Assembly: GCF_937616625.2 (NCBI RefSeq)
Contig: NC_065571.1
Location: 25,308,201-25,372,200, forward strand
Length of the DNA stretch: 64,000 bases
Direction of reading: 5' to 3'
From: Mercurialis annua
Taxonomy: Eukaryota; Streptophyta; Magnoliopsida; Malpighiales; Euphorbiaceae
The notes beneath the pieces are model-generated. The model saw only the letters and a program-made list of their open reading frames with translations. It did no database searches and was not told the origin of the DNA. Both the position numbers and the translations under genes were made by a program. Positions 27,756 through 37,116 of this stretch are shown in pieces (the stretch's first letter is position 1; each line of letters begins with the position of its first letter).

Positions 27756-29094
27756 TGTTTGTAGTTTGTGCCCTAGGGCCATTTTGTATTTATTCTTGTA
27801 TAAACAAATCTCATTGGCAATGATATATATGTTTTTATTTGAACTAAGTGTCTCATCAACTAATTGTTTATTTAATACATATTGTCCTGATCACATTGTG
27901 ATAGAATCTATTCTTAAGGTAGTAAGAATATGAGTGACAGATTCTATTATACAAGTGATCTAAATAATCGTTCACGATCGATGGGGTCCTATGAATAAGG
28001 GCATCGCATTATCCCGGAAAGATCGTCACCTCTATTTATTCTCATGATTAGTAAAGAGTTACTAATTATAGGAAGTAGTGAGTCTCATACTACTTGATGG
28101 GGATCAGAATAAACATGTGGACACTCAAGTTGTTGAGTGAGTCGAACAAGTGACGATAGATGACTTATACATGGTAATTCATTAAAGTCAATTTAATGTC
28201 ATCTAGTTCATAATTGTGCATATGTCCTTTGACTTGCAGTGACACTATCTTGTATATAGGTGATTAGAGTTTGATACTCCTTAACCCTAGATCTTTCATG
28301 AGCTTGGGCCGCGGGATGTGTTGGCTCTAATTAGTTGGATATGGAGATAGGGGTTTAACCTAGAAAGGATTCATCACTCTGGATGAACAGAGACAAGATT
28401 ATATGCTATCTCGAATTTTTCTTGATGGATGATAAAACCTGCGCAGGTGTATATGACTTACATAGAAAGTCGTTTCTAGTGGAAGCCATATTTATCAAGA
28501 ATTAGAACTGTGAGATGAGGTCATATGATCAAGAAAAACAGTGTTTGACTTAACCGTTACACTAGTCGAGATTGGAATCTTAGATGAAGGGAATTTTGAG
28601 TGTACGGTATTATGAACATTGGTTCATATAGAATGCATCGAAACATTCATCTCTATTTGGGGGTCGTGATATGTTGTTAGACGTCACTCTCGATCTACGA
28701 GAATTAATAATTAAATGGGATTTAATTATTTAATATAAGAAATGCGTTTCTTATGTCTCTCGTTGCCATATAGATGTGAACCTAGTTAGTCACACACAAA
28801 AGAGTGTGCAACCGATTGAGTTTACGAAAGATCAATTTCATATGGATACTAGCATATCTCGGAAATTAATCTAAGATGAAAAACAAGTACAAATTAGGGA
28901 CTAATTTGTAAGAGTTACAAATTAGTAGGAACCTAATTGTACTATGTTCAAGTTAATTAGGGAATAATTTATAAGAGTTATAAATTAGTAGGCACCTAAT
29001 TATATTTTTAATCAAGTTTTATGATTAAAAGGCTTAAGTAACTAATTAGTGTAATTAATGATACTTAAATCATTAATCATAAGCTAATGGAATG

Positions 29095-29195
29095 ATGATG
29101 TCATGGTGATGATGTAATGAGATAAACTTATGTCAGATATGGGATGTCATATGATGACATCACCTATATGATGTCACCTATGTGATGTCACCACA
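29095..29195 (+). promoter_or_regulatory. Clustered TGATGTCA/TGACATCA boxes in U3
   Basis: Upstream of the LTR TATA box, GATGTCA or its complement occurs repeatedly (GATGATGTCATGG, GGGATGTCATATGATGACATCACC, then TGATGTCACC twice). The spaced, palindrome-like boxes resemble ACGT-type bZIP sites in which the central CG has become TG. The cluster is conserved in the 3' LTR (about 36,458-36,560). An enhancer role is inference. Confidence 0.45.
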
Positions 29196-29282
29196 TGAAA
29201 GGTGTCATGTGGTGGCAACACCTTTGCTTGGTGTGTGACACCTAGCATGCAAGGTGTTGCATTCTTCAGACATGCTCTAGCC

Positions 29283-29290
29283 TATAAATA
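29283..29290 (+). promoter_or_regulatory. LTR TATA box
   Basis: TATAAATA in the context GCCTATAAATAGAG, 1,527 bases into the 5' LTR. The same motif sits at the same offset in the 3' LTR (36,647). Transcription would start about 30 bases downstream, defining the U3/R border. The element's RNA would be plus-strand. Confidence 0.75.
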
Positions 29291-29748
29291 GAGAATGTCC
29301 TTGCTCATTTCAACACACCACACAACACACATCTCATTACAAAGTTGTAGAGAGAGAAAGCACTTGAAGGAGTTCAAGTAGTCATCAATCATGGGAAAAA
29401 CTTGGCGATGTTTTTCATACATCAGAACAAGGTAGTGATCGCGGCGAGAGTTTGAGCTTAGGCTGCTCGGCAAGAGGAACTCTTGCAGGATCACTTTAAG
29501 GCGAGGATTCAATCGGACGCATACTCATGTGGACGAGCTTGAGGTCGCCGTACTTTCTGGACTACAAGAATCATTGGAGAATCGACATAGGTATTCTTCT
29601 TACGATTCCTAGATGCGTGCTTTAATTACTAAATGATACGACGATCCATTTATTGTTGATATGATCAACTTTAAGATCCGGATTATTAGAATTTCGATTT
29701 TGAATTGAAATATACGATCCGGACCTGCGCCTCCCACTGCGCCAATAG

Positions 29749-29760
29749 TGGTATCGGAGC
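29749..29760 (+). other. Primer-binding site, initiator tRNA-Met type
   Basis: TGGTATCGGAGC lies one base after the LTR end. Plant copia elements usually carry TGGTATCAGAGC, complementary to the 3' end of initiator methionine tRNA; this copy differs at one base. Confidence 0.88.
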
Positions 29761-31178
29761 CATCGTATCATCGAGTATTAACGCTTTACGATTGAATAAA
29801 TGTATAAATAATCATGGACTTAGGAATTATTATTATTGGCATGTAATTTATAATTTCGAGGGATTAATTTTTTTTCCAAGACGAACAAACGCTATTGTGA
29901 TATTAATTACATTTGAATAAATTTTGTCTAGGAGATTTGTACTTATGTGGTCCGCTCGTGACCCTCCAATCTATGCTGGGAATTTTTCTAATGTGATCAT
30001 TTAACACAATACGTGATTCGCTTGTGCATTATGTTGTCATCAACGGAATATGCGGAAAAAGCGAAACCCGGAAAAAAAAAACCGGAAAAAAAAATATATA
30101 ATATTTTTTCATAAAAACCAAAAATGCTGAAAAACGGGTTTTACACCCGGGAAAAAGTTTTTGGCTCGAATTTTTTTTTTTCCGTAGAAAACTGAAATGC
30201 TGAAAAAGTGGTTCAACACCCGGGAAAAAGTTTCCGACTCGAAAAAAAAAACCGTAAAAAAGAAAAAAAAGAAGTAATTTTTTTTTCTTCGAGGATCAGC
30301 AATAGGTTGAGGCTTTTGGAGGTTCTAGGATTAATCCTCGATACCTAAAGAAAGTAGATATTACACAGTAAATGATTATAAAATCATTTTCGAGACATGT
30401 AATAGTTTGCTCATTCTTTTGTGGCTAAAGAATGAGACCTAGAAAGTCCATGATCATACATGTGATTGCATGATTCATTTTAGCTTTAATATGTATGACT
30501 TCCATGCTAAAATGTTTTGTGTGCTTAGTGAGACCGGAATAATTTACAACCCTAAGAAATCTTCCTAAAAAGTTAAAAGATTAAGTTTATATTGATTAAT
30601 CATTAAATTGATTCATCAATGGCTCTCCATTGGAGCAATAAACTAACACACTTTGAGTTATCATCTTGTCGGCTATGGATACATAGGGGTGAGATGATAT
30701 CGTCAAGAGGCTGTTGTTGAGTTTATTGTTAAGCATGATATGTTACGGGTGTATTGATATAGTACACGGTAATAACGGCAATTAGGCGTACCTGAGTCGT
30801 GTATTATTCAAATTGATACATCTTAGTTGATTCAATGGGTTAAACTTAACTAATGCGGAAACCCAATAATGACAATGGGTATCTGAGGGTGAAAGCATTA
30901 GGAGCCAAAAATGATTGAACCTCATATGAGTTATGATGAACAAGTGTGATCCCAATAACGAAAATTAGGCGTACCTGAGGGAAAGATCAATGACTATAAG
31001 AACTCAATCACCCGCTTGAAATCTTTTCCAACAGAGATTTACGTTTCCTATTTTGGAAGTGTAGGATTCGAAAAAATAGTGGGAGACCATTTTGATAAAG
31101 ACCAAATCATTATGGTTAAATATACAAGACAATGATACTAATTAGAGATCTTTGCTATCCATAGGTTGATAAGATAAG
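29761..31178 (+). other. Copia leader region with internal repeats
   Basis: About 1.4 kb of untranslated sequence between the primer-binding site and gag. It contains two imperfect copies of a ~75-bp unit (about 30,105-30,275), each with ACACCCGGGAAAAAGTTT flanked by A- or T-tracts. Further on are three imperfect copies of an AATTAGGCGTACCTGAG-type motif (around 30,780, 30,870 and 30,960). Short open frames here have no recognisable product. Confidence 0.7.
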
Positions 31179-32294
31179 ATGAAATCGAATCCATTAAGTA
31201 GCATTCTCGACAATAATCGACTAGTGGGTCCTAACTTTGTTGATTGGTTAAGAAATCTCAAAATAGTTCTTGCAAGTGAACACATAACATATGTTCTTGA
31301 GGCAAATGCTCCAGGACCATTGCCGATTGAGGCACCTCCTGAGGAACATGAGGCATTGCGCAAGTGGAAGTTAGATGATGAAAAAGCCAAGTGCTACATG
31401 TTGGCATCTATGAATAACGAGTTGCAAAAGCAACACGAGAAATATCCGGGAGCCCGCGAAATATTGTTTCACTTACAAGAGTTGTATGGTGAATCAAGTC
31501 GTTCTACTAGATATGAGATATCTAAGCAATTATTTCGAGCAAAGCTCTCTGAGGGAAAGGATGTTGGAGAACATGTGAACATGATGATTCGATGTATCGA
31601 ACGTCTAGAGGGTCTAGATTTCATCATGGACTTCAATCTCCAAACCGATATGATCCTTCAATCCCTTCCGGATTCGTATGGTAATTTCATCACGAATTAC
31701 TATATGAATCGGATAGAATGTACACTTGCCGAGTTATCAAGCATGTTGATAACCGCTCAAAATAACAATGTTAAGGGAAAGGAAGTTTCTCTTGTGGTTG
31801 CTTCTTCTAGTACGACTAAGAAGAAGAAAACTAAGAAGAATGTTTTGAAGGCCCAAAAGGCCATTGCGAAAAGGAAGCGCACCTCGGAGAACAAAGGAAA
31901 GTGTTTCTTATGCGAGGGCGAGGGACATTGGAAACGAGATTGCCCCAAGTATAAGGAATTTAAGGGCAAGAACAAGAAGAATGAAAATCCCGGTGAGGGT
32001 ATGTCTATTTCTTGTTCTTTCAATTCCAATAACGATAGCTCGTCCAAAGCTTGGGTATTAGATACCGGAGCTAGTTCTCACATTTGTTCATCCTTACAGG
32101 ATCTAGCAAATGAGAGGAAGTTGGACAAGGATGAAGCGATCTTGAAGGTTGGAAATAACGCAAGTGTTGCGGCTAATGCTATAGGATCGTCTTCTATTTT
32201 GTTGTATAAGCATGTTTTGTATTTGAACAATGTTTTGTACTTACCAAACGCTTATAGAAATATCATGTCTATTTCTTGTATGACAAGATTATGA
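31179..32294 (+). pseudogene. Copia gag and protease segment
   Basis: The first 371 codons of the polyprotein, from an ATG preceded by in-frame stops, ending at a TGA (32,292-32,294). The N-terminal ~200 residues are a copia gag (UBN2-type) capsid region that would assemble the cytoplasmic virus-like particle and package RNA. A lysine-rich stretch precedes a CCHC zinc knuckle at Cys242, Cys245, His250 and Cys255, the RNA-binding nucleocapsid motif. The aspartic protease follows, with its active-site DTGA at residues 295-298. The premature stop falls shortly after the protease core, so the segment itself might still be translated as gag-protease, but pol would be lost. Confidence 0.95.
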
Positions 32295-33140
32295 TATGAT
32301 TTTCTATTTACAAAGGATGTTTGTAAAATTATCTATAATAATGCAGTCGTTGGTTATGGTTATGTACAAAATGGTCTTTATTGTATAAATGAAGATGTTC
32401 GTAATACAAATAATGTTTTAGAAATAAATACCGTAAGTAATCAAACCTCGAAACAACTTTGGCACTTACGATTAGGACATATTGGGGAAGATAGACTTAA
32501 CAAGTTGGATAAGATGGGAATATTGAGCAATCTTGATTCTGCATCAATTTCGACTTGTGAGTCATGTCTTAAAGGCAAGATGACCCGATCACCCTTTGTT
32601 GGACAAAGTGGTAGAGCCAAAAATATTTTGGAGATCATACATAGTGATGTATGTGGACCATTTAAAGAAATGGCACGAGGTGGTTATGTATACTCCATTA
32701 CCTTCACCGATGATTTATCACGGTATGGATATGTTGTTCTTATGAAGAACAAAAGTGAAGCTTTTGAAAAATTCAAAGATTTCAAAAATGAAGTAGAAAA
32801 CCAAATTGGAAAAAGTATTAAAATCCTTCGATCTGATCGAGGAGGTGAATACTTGAGTACGGAATTTGGTACATTCTTAAAAGAATGCGGTATTATTTCC
32901 CAACTGACTCCTCCGGGAACACCACAATTGAATGGTGTATCAGAACGGAGGAATCGTACATTGTTAGACATAGTACGATCAATGATGAGCTATATTGATC
33001 TACCCATTTCAATATGGGGTCATGCACTTCTTAGCGCAAATTATATTCTAAATCGAGTTCCAACTAAATCCACTCCAAGAATACCGTATGAGATATGGTA
33101 TGGTAAGGAGCCAAGTCTTAAGCATATTAAGATTTGGTGA
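32295..33140 (+). pseudogene. Copia integrase segment
   Basis: Same frame as gag, downstream of its nonsense codon and ending at a second TGA (33,138-33,140). It starts with the gag-pre-integrase zinc-binding region (WHLRLGH, then CESC, about 32,460-32,570). The rve-type catalytic core follows, with the acidic triad visible as HSDVCGPF, SDRGGEY and NGVSERRNRT. Integrase normally inserts the cDNA into nuclear DNA, making the 5-bp duplication seen at this element. The second stop lies where the C-terminal copia integrase region continues into reverse transcriptase. Confidence 0.94.
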
Positions 33141-34340
33141 TGTTCGGCATATATTAAAAAATTGATAGCCGACAAGTTGGAATCGAGATCAATCATGGGA
33201 AGGTTCGTTGGTTATCCTAAGGACAATTTAGGATATTATTTCTATATTCCGTGCGAACAAACAATTGTTGTTAGTCGAGATGTTGTCTTTCTTGAAAATC
33301 AATTTATTCAAGAAAGGGATAAAGGAAGGAATATAGAATTAGATGAAGAATCATCTAAAGACCAACAAAATGATACAATGGAGTTTGATCAAACCCATAG
33401 TGAACCTGAATTAGTAAAATCTACAGAAACACCTCGAAGATCAAGTAGAGTATCTCATCCACCAGAGAGATATGGGTTTCTTCAAGATATACAAGAGTTG
33501 TTCATTCATGGAGAAAATGATCAAATAGTTGATCCCTCTACTTATGAGGAAGCTATATGTGATATAGATTCTTCAAGATGGCTTGAAGCTATGAAATCCG
33601 AAATGGATTCCATGTACAGTAACCAAGTATGGGAGCTAGTTGATCCGCCCGAAGGTATTATACCAATAGGGAACAAATGGATCTTCAAGCGTAAAATTGG
33701 TGCTTATGGAAAAGTGGAAACTTTTAAAGCTAGGCTTGTTGCGAAAGGGTTTCGCCAGAGGCAAGGAGTCGATTATGAAGAGACTTTCTCGCCGGTAGCC
33801 ATGCTTAAGTCCATCCGGATTCTTCTTGCCATAGCTGCACATTTAGATTATGAGGTTTGGCAAATGGATGTCAAGGCCGCATTCCTTAATGGATATATTG
33901 AGGCGGAAATCTATATGGAACAACCTAAGGGTTTTGAATCCGAAGAAGGTTCCAAGGTGTGTAAGCTAAAACGATCCATATATGGATTGAAGCAAGCTTC
34001 GAGAAGTTGGAATCCTCGTTTTGATGAAGCTGTAAAGAGTTACGAGTTTATCAAAAACGAAGATGAACCATGTGTTTACAAGAATGTTAGTGGGAGTGCA
34101 ATTACTTTCCTAGTCTTGTACGTAGATGATATTTTACTAATAGGAAATGATGTCGGTATGTTAACCTCTGTGAAGCTTTGGTTGTCCAAAACTTTCTCCA
34201 TGAAAGACCTCGGCGAAGCGACTTACATTATCGGCATTAGACTCTATAGAGATAGATCTAAGAGAATGATTGGTCTCTCCCAAAGGCTCTACTTAGAAAA
34301 GATATTGAAAAAGTTCAATATGGAAAATTCTAAGAGATGA
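33141..34340 (+). pseudogene. Copia reverse transcriptase segment
   Basis: In the same frame; the first internal ATG is 33,162 and the segment ends at a TGA (34,338-34,340). It opens with the integrase C-terminal part and a linker, then the copia-type reverse transcriptase from WLEAMKSEMDS (about 33,582). Motifs include NKWIFKRK, KARLVAKGF, YEETFSPVA, VWQMDVKAAFLNG and, at 34,119-34,130, the catalytic YVDD. It would copy element RNA into cDNA in the particle. Apart from the flanking nonsense codons no frameshift is seen and all core motifs look intact. Confidence 0.95.
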
Positions 34341-35105
34341 TTGATTCCTGTTAGGCATGGAATTCACCTTTCGAAGGAAATGTCTCCAAAGACTTCTGAA
34401 GAAAGAGTTGAAATGGCAAAGATACCATATGCTTCGACAATTGGTAGTCTTATGTACGCTATGTTGTGTACGCGGCCAGATATTGCCTATACAGTTAGTT
34501 TGACTAGCAGATATCAATCCAATCCAGGTCCAGAACACTCGATGACGGTTAAGAATATCTTTAAGTACTTGAGAAGAACTAAAGATATGGTCTTAACATA
34601 TGGAGGATGTGATCTTAAAATAGATGGCTTTACAGATTCTGATTTTCAATCAGATATAGACGATCGTAAGTCTATATCTGGATTCGTATTCACGTGTAAT
34701 GGAGGAGCAGTGAGTTGGAAGAGTTCCAAATAAGAAACCACTGAAGATTCCACTACAGAAGCCGAGTATATTGCGGCATCAGATGCTGCAAAGGAAGCTG
34801 TTTGGATTAACAAGTTTGTTTCTGAACTTGGTGTGGTTCCTACCATTGAGTCCGCAGTTCCTCTTTTCTTCGACAACAATGGTGCTATAGCCCAGGCAAA
34901 GGAACCCCGGTCTCACCAAAAATCCAAACACATAGAAAGGCGATATCATATTATCCGAGAAATTGTTGGAAAAGGAGATGTGTCTCTCCAAAAGATAGCA
35001 TCAGCCGATAACACGGCTGACCCACTAACAAAGCCCATGACCCAGAGTCAATTAAATTTATATCTTGAGAAGATGGGGCTTAGATATAGTAGCCAATGGC
35101 ACTAG
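34341..35105 (+). pseudogene. Copia RNase H segment
   Basis: C-terminal part of pol in the same frame, interrupted by a TAA at 34,731-34,733 and closed by the natural stop at 35,105. The connection region contains GSLMYAMLCTRPDIAY. RNase H follows, with acidic residues in FTDSDF, STTEAEY and FFDNNGA, and the ending KHIERRYHIIRE...TADPLTKP typical of plant copia elements. It would degrade the RNA strand of the replication hybrid. The TAA lies between the first and second acidic motifs and would abolish activity. Confidence 0.93.
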
Positions 35106-35108
35106 TGC

Positions 35109-35119
35109 AAGTGGGAGAT
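35109..35119 (+). other. Copia polypurine tract
   Basis: AAGTGGGAGA followed by T, directly before the TG of the 3' LTR. This is the usual plus-strand primer position and closely matches the purine tract common in plant copia elements. Confidence 0.88.
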
Positions 35120-37111
35120 TGTTAGTAGTTTGTGCCCTAGTGCCATTTTGTATTTATTCTTGTATAAACAAATCCCATTGGCAATGATATATATATTTTT
35201 ATTTGAACTAAGTCTCTCATCAACTAAGTGTTTATTTAATACATATTGTCCTTATCACATTGTGATAGAATCTATTCTTAAGGTAGTAAGAATATGAGTG
35301 ACAGATTCTATTATACAAGTGATCTAAATAATCGTTCACGATCGATGGGGTCCTACGAATAAGGGCATCGCATTATCCCGGAAAGATCGTCACATCTGTT
35401 TATTCTCATGATTAGTAAAGAGTTACTAATTATAGGAAGTAGTGAGTCTCATACTACTTGATGGGGATCAGAATAAACATGTGGACACTCAAGTTATTGA
35501 GTGAGTCGAATAAGTGACGATAGATGACTTATACATGGTAATTCATCAAAGTCAATTTAATGTCATCTAGTTCATAATTGTACATATGTCCTTTGCCTTG
35601 CGGTGACACTATCTTGTATATAGGTGATTAGAGTTTGATACTCCTTAACCCTAAATCTTTCATGAGCTAGGGCTGCGGGATGTGTTGGCTCTAATTAGTT
35701 GGATATGGAGATAGGGGTTTAACCTAGAAAGGATTCATCACTCTGGATGAACAGAGACAAGATTCTATGCTATCTCGAATTGTTCTTGATGGATGATAAA
35801 ACCTGCGCAGGTGTATATGACTTACATAGAAAGTTGTTTCTAGTGGAAGTCATATTTATGAAGAATTAGAACTGAGAGATGAGGTCATATGATCAAGACA
35901 AACAGTGTTTTACTTAACCGTGACACTAGTCGAGATTGGAATATTAGATGAAGGGAATTTTGAGTGTACGGTATTATGAACATTGGTTCATAAAGAATGC
36001 ATCGAAACATTCATCTCTATTTGGGGGTCGTGATATGTTGCTAGACGTCACTCTCGATCTACGAGAATTAATAATTAAATGGGATTTAATTATTTAATAT
36101 AAGAAATGCATTTCTTATGTCTCTCGTTGCCATATAGATGTGAACCTAGTTAGTCACACACAATAGAGTGTGCAACCGATTGAGTTTACGAAAGATCAAT
36201 TTCATATGAATACTAGCATATCTCGGAAATTAATCTAAGATGAAAAACAAGTACAAATTAGGGACTAATTTGTAAGAGTTATAAATTAGTAGGAACCTAA
36301 TTATACTATGTTCAAGTTAATTAGGGACTAATTTATAAGAGTTATAAATTAGTAGGAACCTAATTATATTTTTAATCAAGTTTTATGATTAAAAGGCTTA
36401 AGTAATTAATTAATGTAATTAATGATACTTAAATGATTAATCATAAGCTAATGGAATGATGATGTCATGGTGATGATGCAATGAGATAAGCTTATGTCAT
36501 ATATGGGATGTCATATGATGACATCACCTATATGATGTCACCTATGTGATGTCACCACATGAAAGGTGTCATGTGGTGGCAACACCTTTGCTTGGTGTGT
36601 GACACCTAGCATGCAAGGTGTTGCATTCTTCAGACATGCTCTAGCCTATAAATAGAGCATGTCCTTGCTCATTTCAACACACCACACAACACACATCTCA
36701 CTACAAAGTTGTAGAGAGAGAAAGCACTTGAAGGAGTTCAAGTAGTCATCAATCACGGGAAAAACTTGGCGACGTTTTTCATACATCCGAGCAAGGTAGT
36801 GATCGCGGCGAGAGTTTGAGATTAGGCTGCTCGGCAAGAGGAACTCTTGCAGGATTACTTTAAGGCGAGGATTCAATCGGACGCATACTCGTGTGGACGA
36901 GCTTGAGGTCACCGTACTTTCGGGACTACAAGAATCATTGGAGAATCGACATAGGTATTCTTCTTACGATTCCTAGATGCGTGCTTTAATTACTAAATGA
37001 TACGACGATCCATTTATTATTGATATGATCAACTTTAAGATACGGATTATTAGAATTTCGATTTTGAATTGAAATATATGATTCGGACCCGCGCCTCCCG
37101 CTGCGCCAACA
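35120..37111 (+). repeat. 3' LTR of copia element
   Basis: The 1,992-bp copy starts TGTTAGTAG and ends CCAACA, keeping the canonical TG...CA ends. The TATA box is at 36,647. It is collinear with the 5' LTR throughout, with the same total length, differing mainly by substitutions. Confidence 0.96.
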
Positions 37112-37116
37112 GCAAA
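37112..37116. repeat. Right 5-bp target site duplication (GCAAA)
   Basis: GCAAA directly after the 3' LTR, identical to the left flank; the satellite continues with TCCAAACG. Confidence 0.93.

Larger units (their letters stand above)
27756..29747 (+). repeat. 5' LTR of copia element
   Basis: The 1,992-bp direct repeat begins TGTTTGTAGTTTG and ends CCAATA; the 3' copy begins TGTTAGTAG and ends CCAACA, so the canonical TG...CA end has decayed here. Both LTRs have exactly the same length. By eye about 10 substitutions occur in the first ~330 bases (~3%). U3 contains a ~63-bp tandem duplication at about 28,886-29,010 (AAATTAGGGACTAATTT type units) and a cluster of GATGTCA boxes at 29,095-29,190, followed by a TATA box at 29,283. 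Confidence 0.96.
27756..37111 (+). mobile_element. Ty1/copia LTR retrotransposon, full-length but coding-defective
   Basis: Complete 9,356-bp element: 5' LTR, primer-binding site, long leader, gag-pol in the copia order (gag, protease, integrase, reverse transcriptase, RNase H), polypurine tract and 3' LTR, flanked by GCAAA duplications. The coding region remains in one reading frame over 1,309 codons but has four nonsense codons, so it could not encode its own polyprotein. The LTR length (~2 kb) and LTR start resemble the Angela/Tork group of plant copia elements; that lineage call is inference. It lies within copy B of the satellite super-repeat and copy A has no counterpart, so it inserted after that duplication. 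Confidence 0.97.

Noticed and set aside
29282..29512. Minus-strand open frames in both LTRs (29,282-29,512 and 36,646-36,912)
   Set aside because: They lie antisense in the R/U5 region next to the TATA box, duplicate each other because the LTRs do, and match no family.
29705..29920. 71-codon open frame across the LTR/primer-binding-site border
   Set aside because: It spans the end of the 5' LTR and the primer-binding site; no protein motif.
31757..32047. Minus-strand and alternate-frame open frames inside the copia gag-pol
   Set aside because: They are shadows of the true frame, which carries the zinc knuckle, DTGA, integrase and YVDD motifs.
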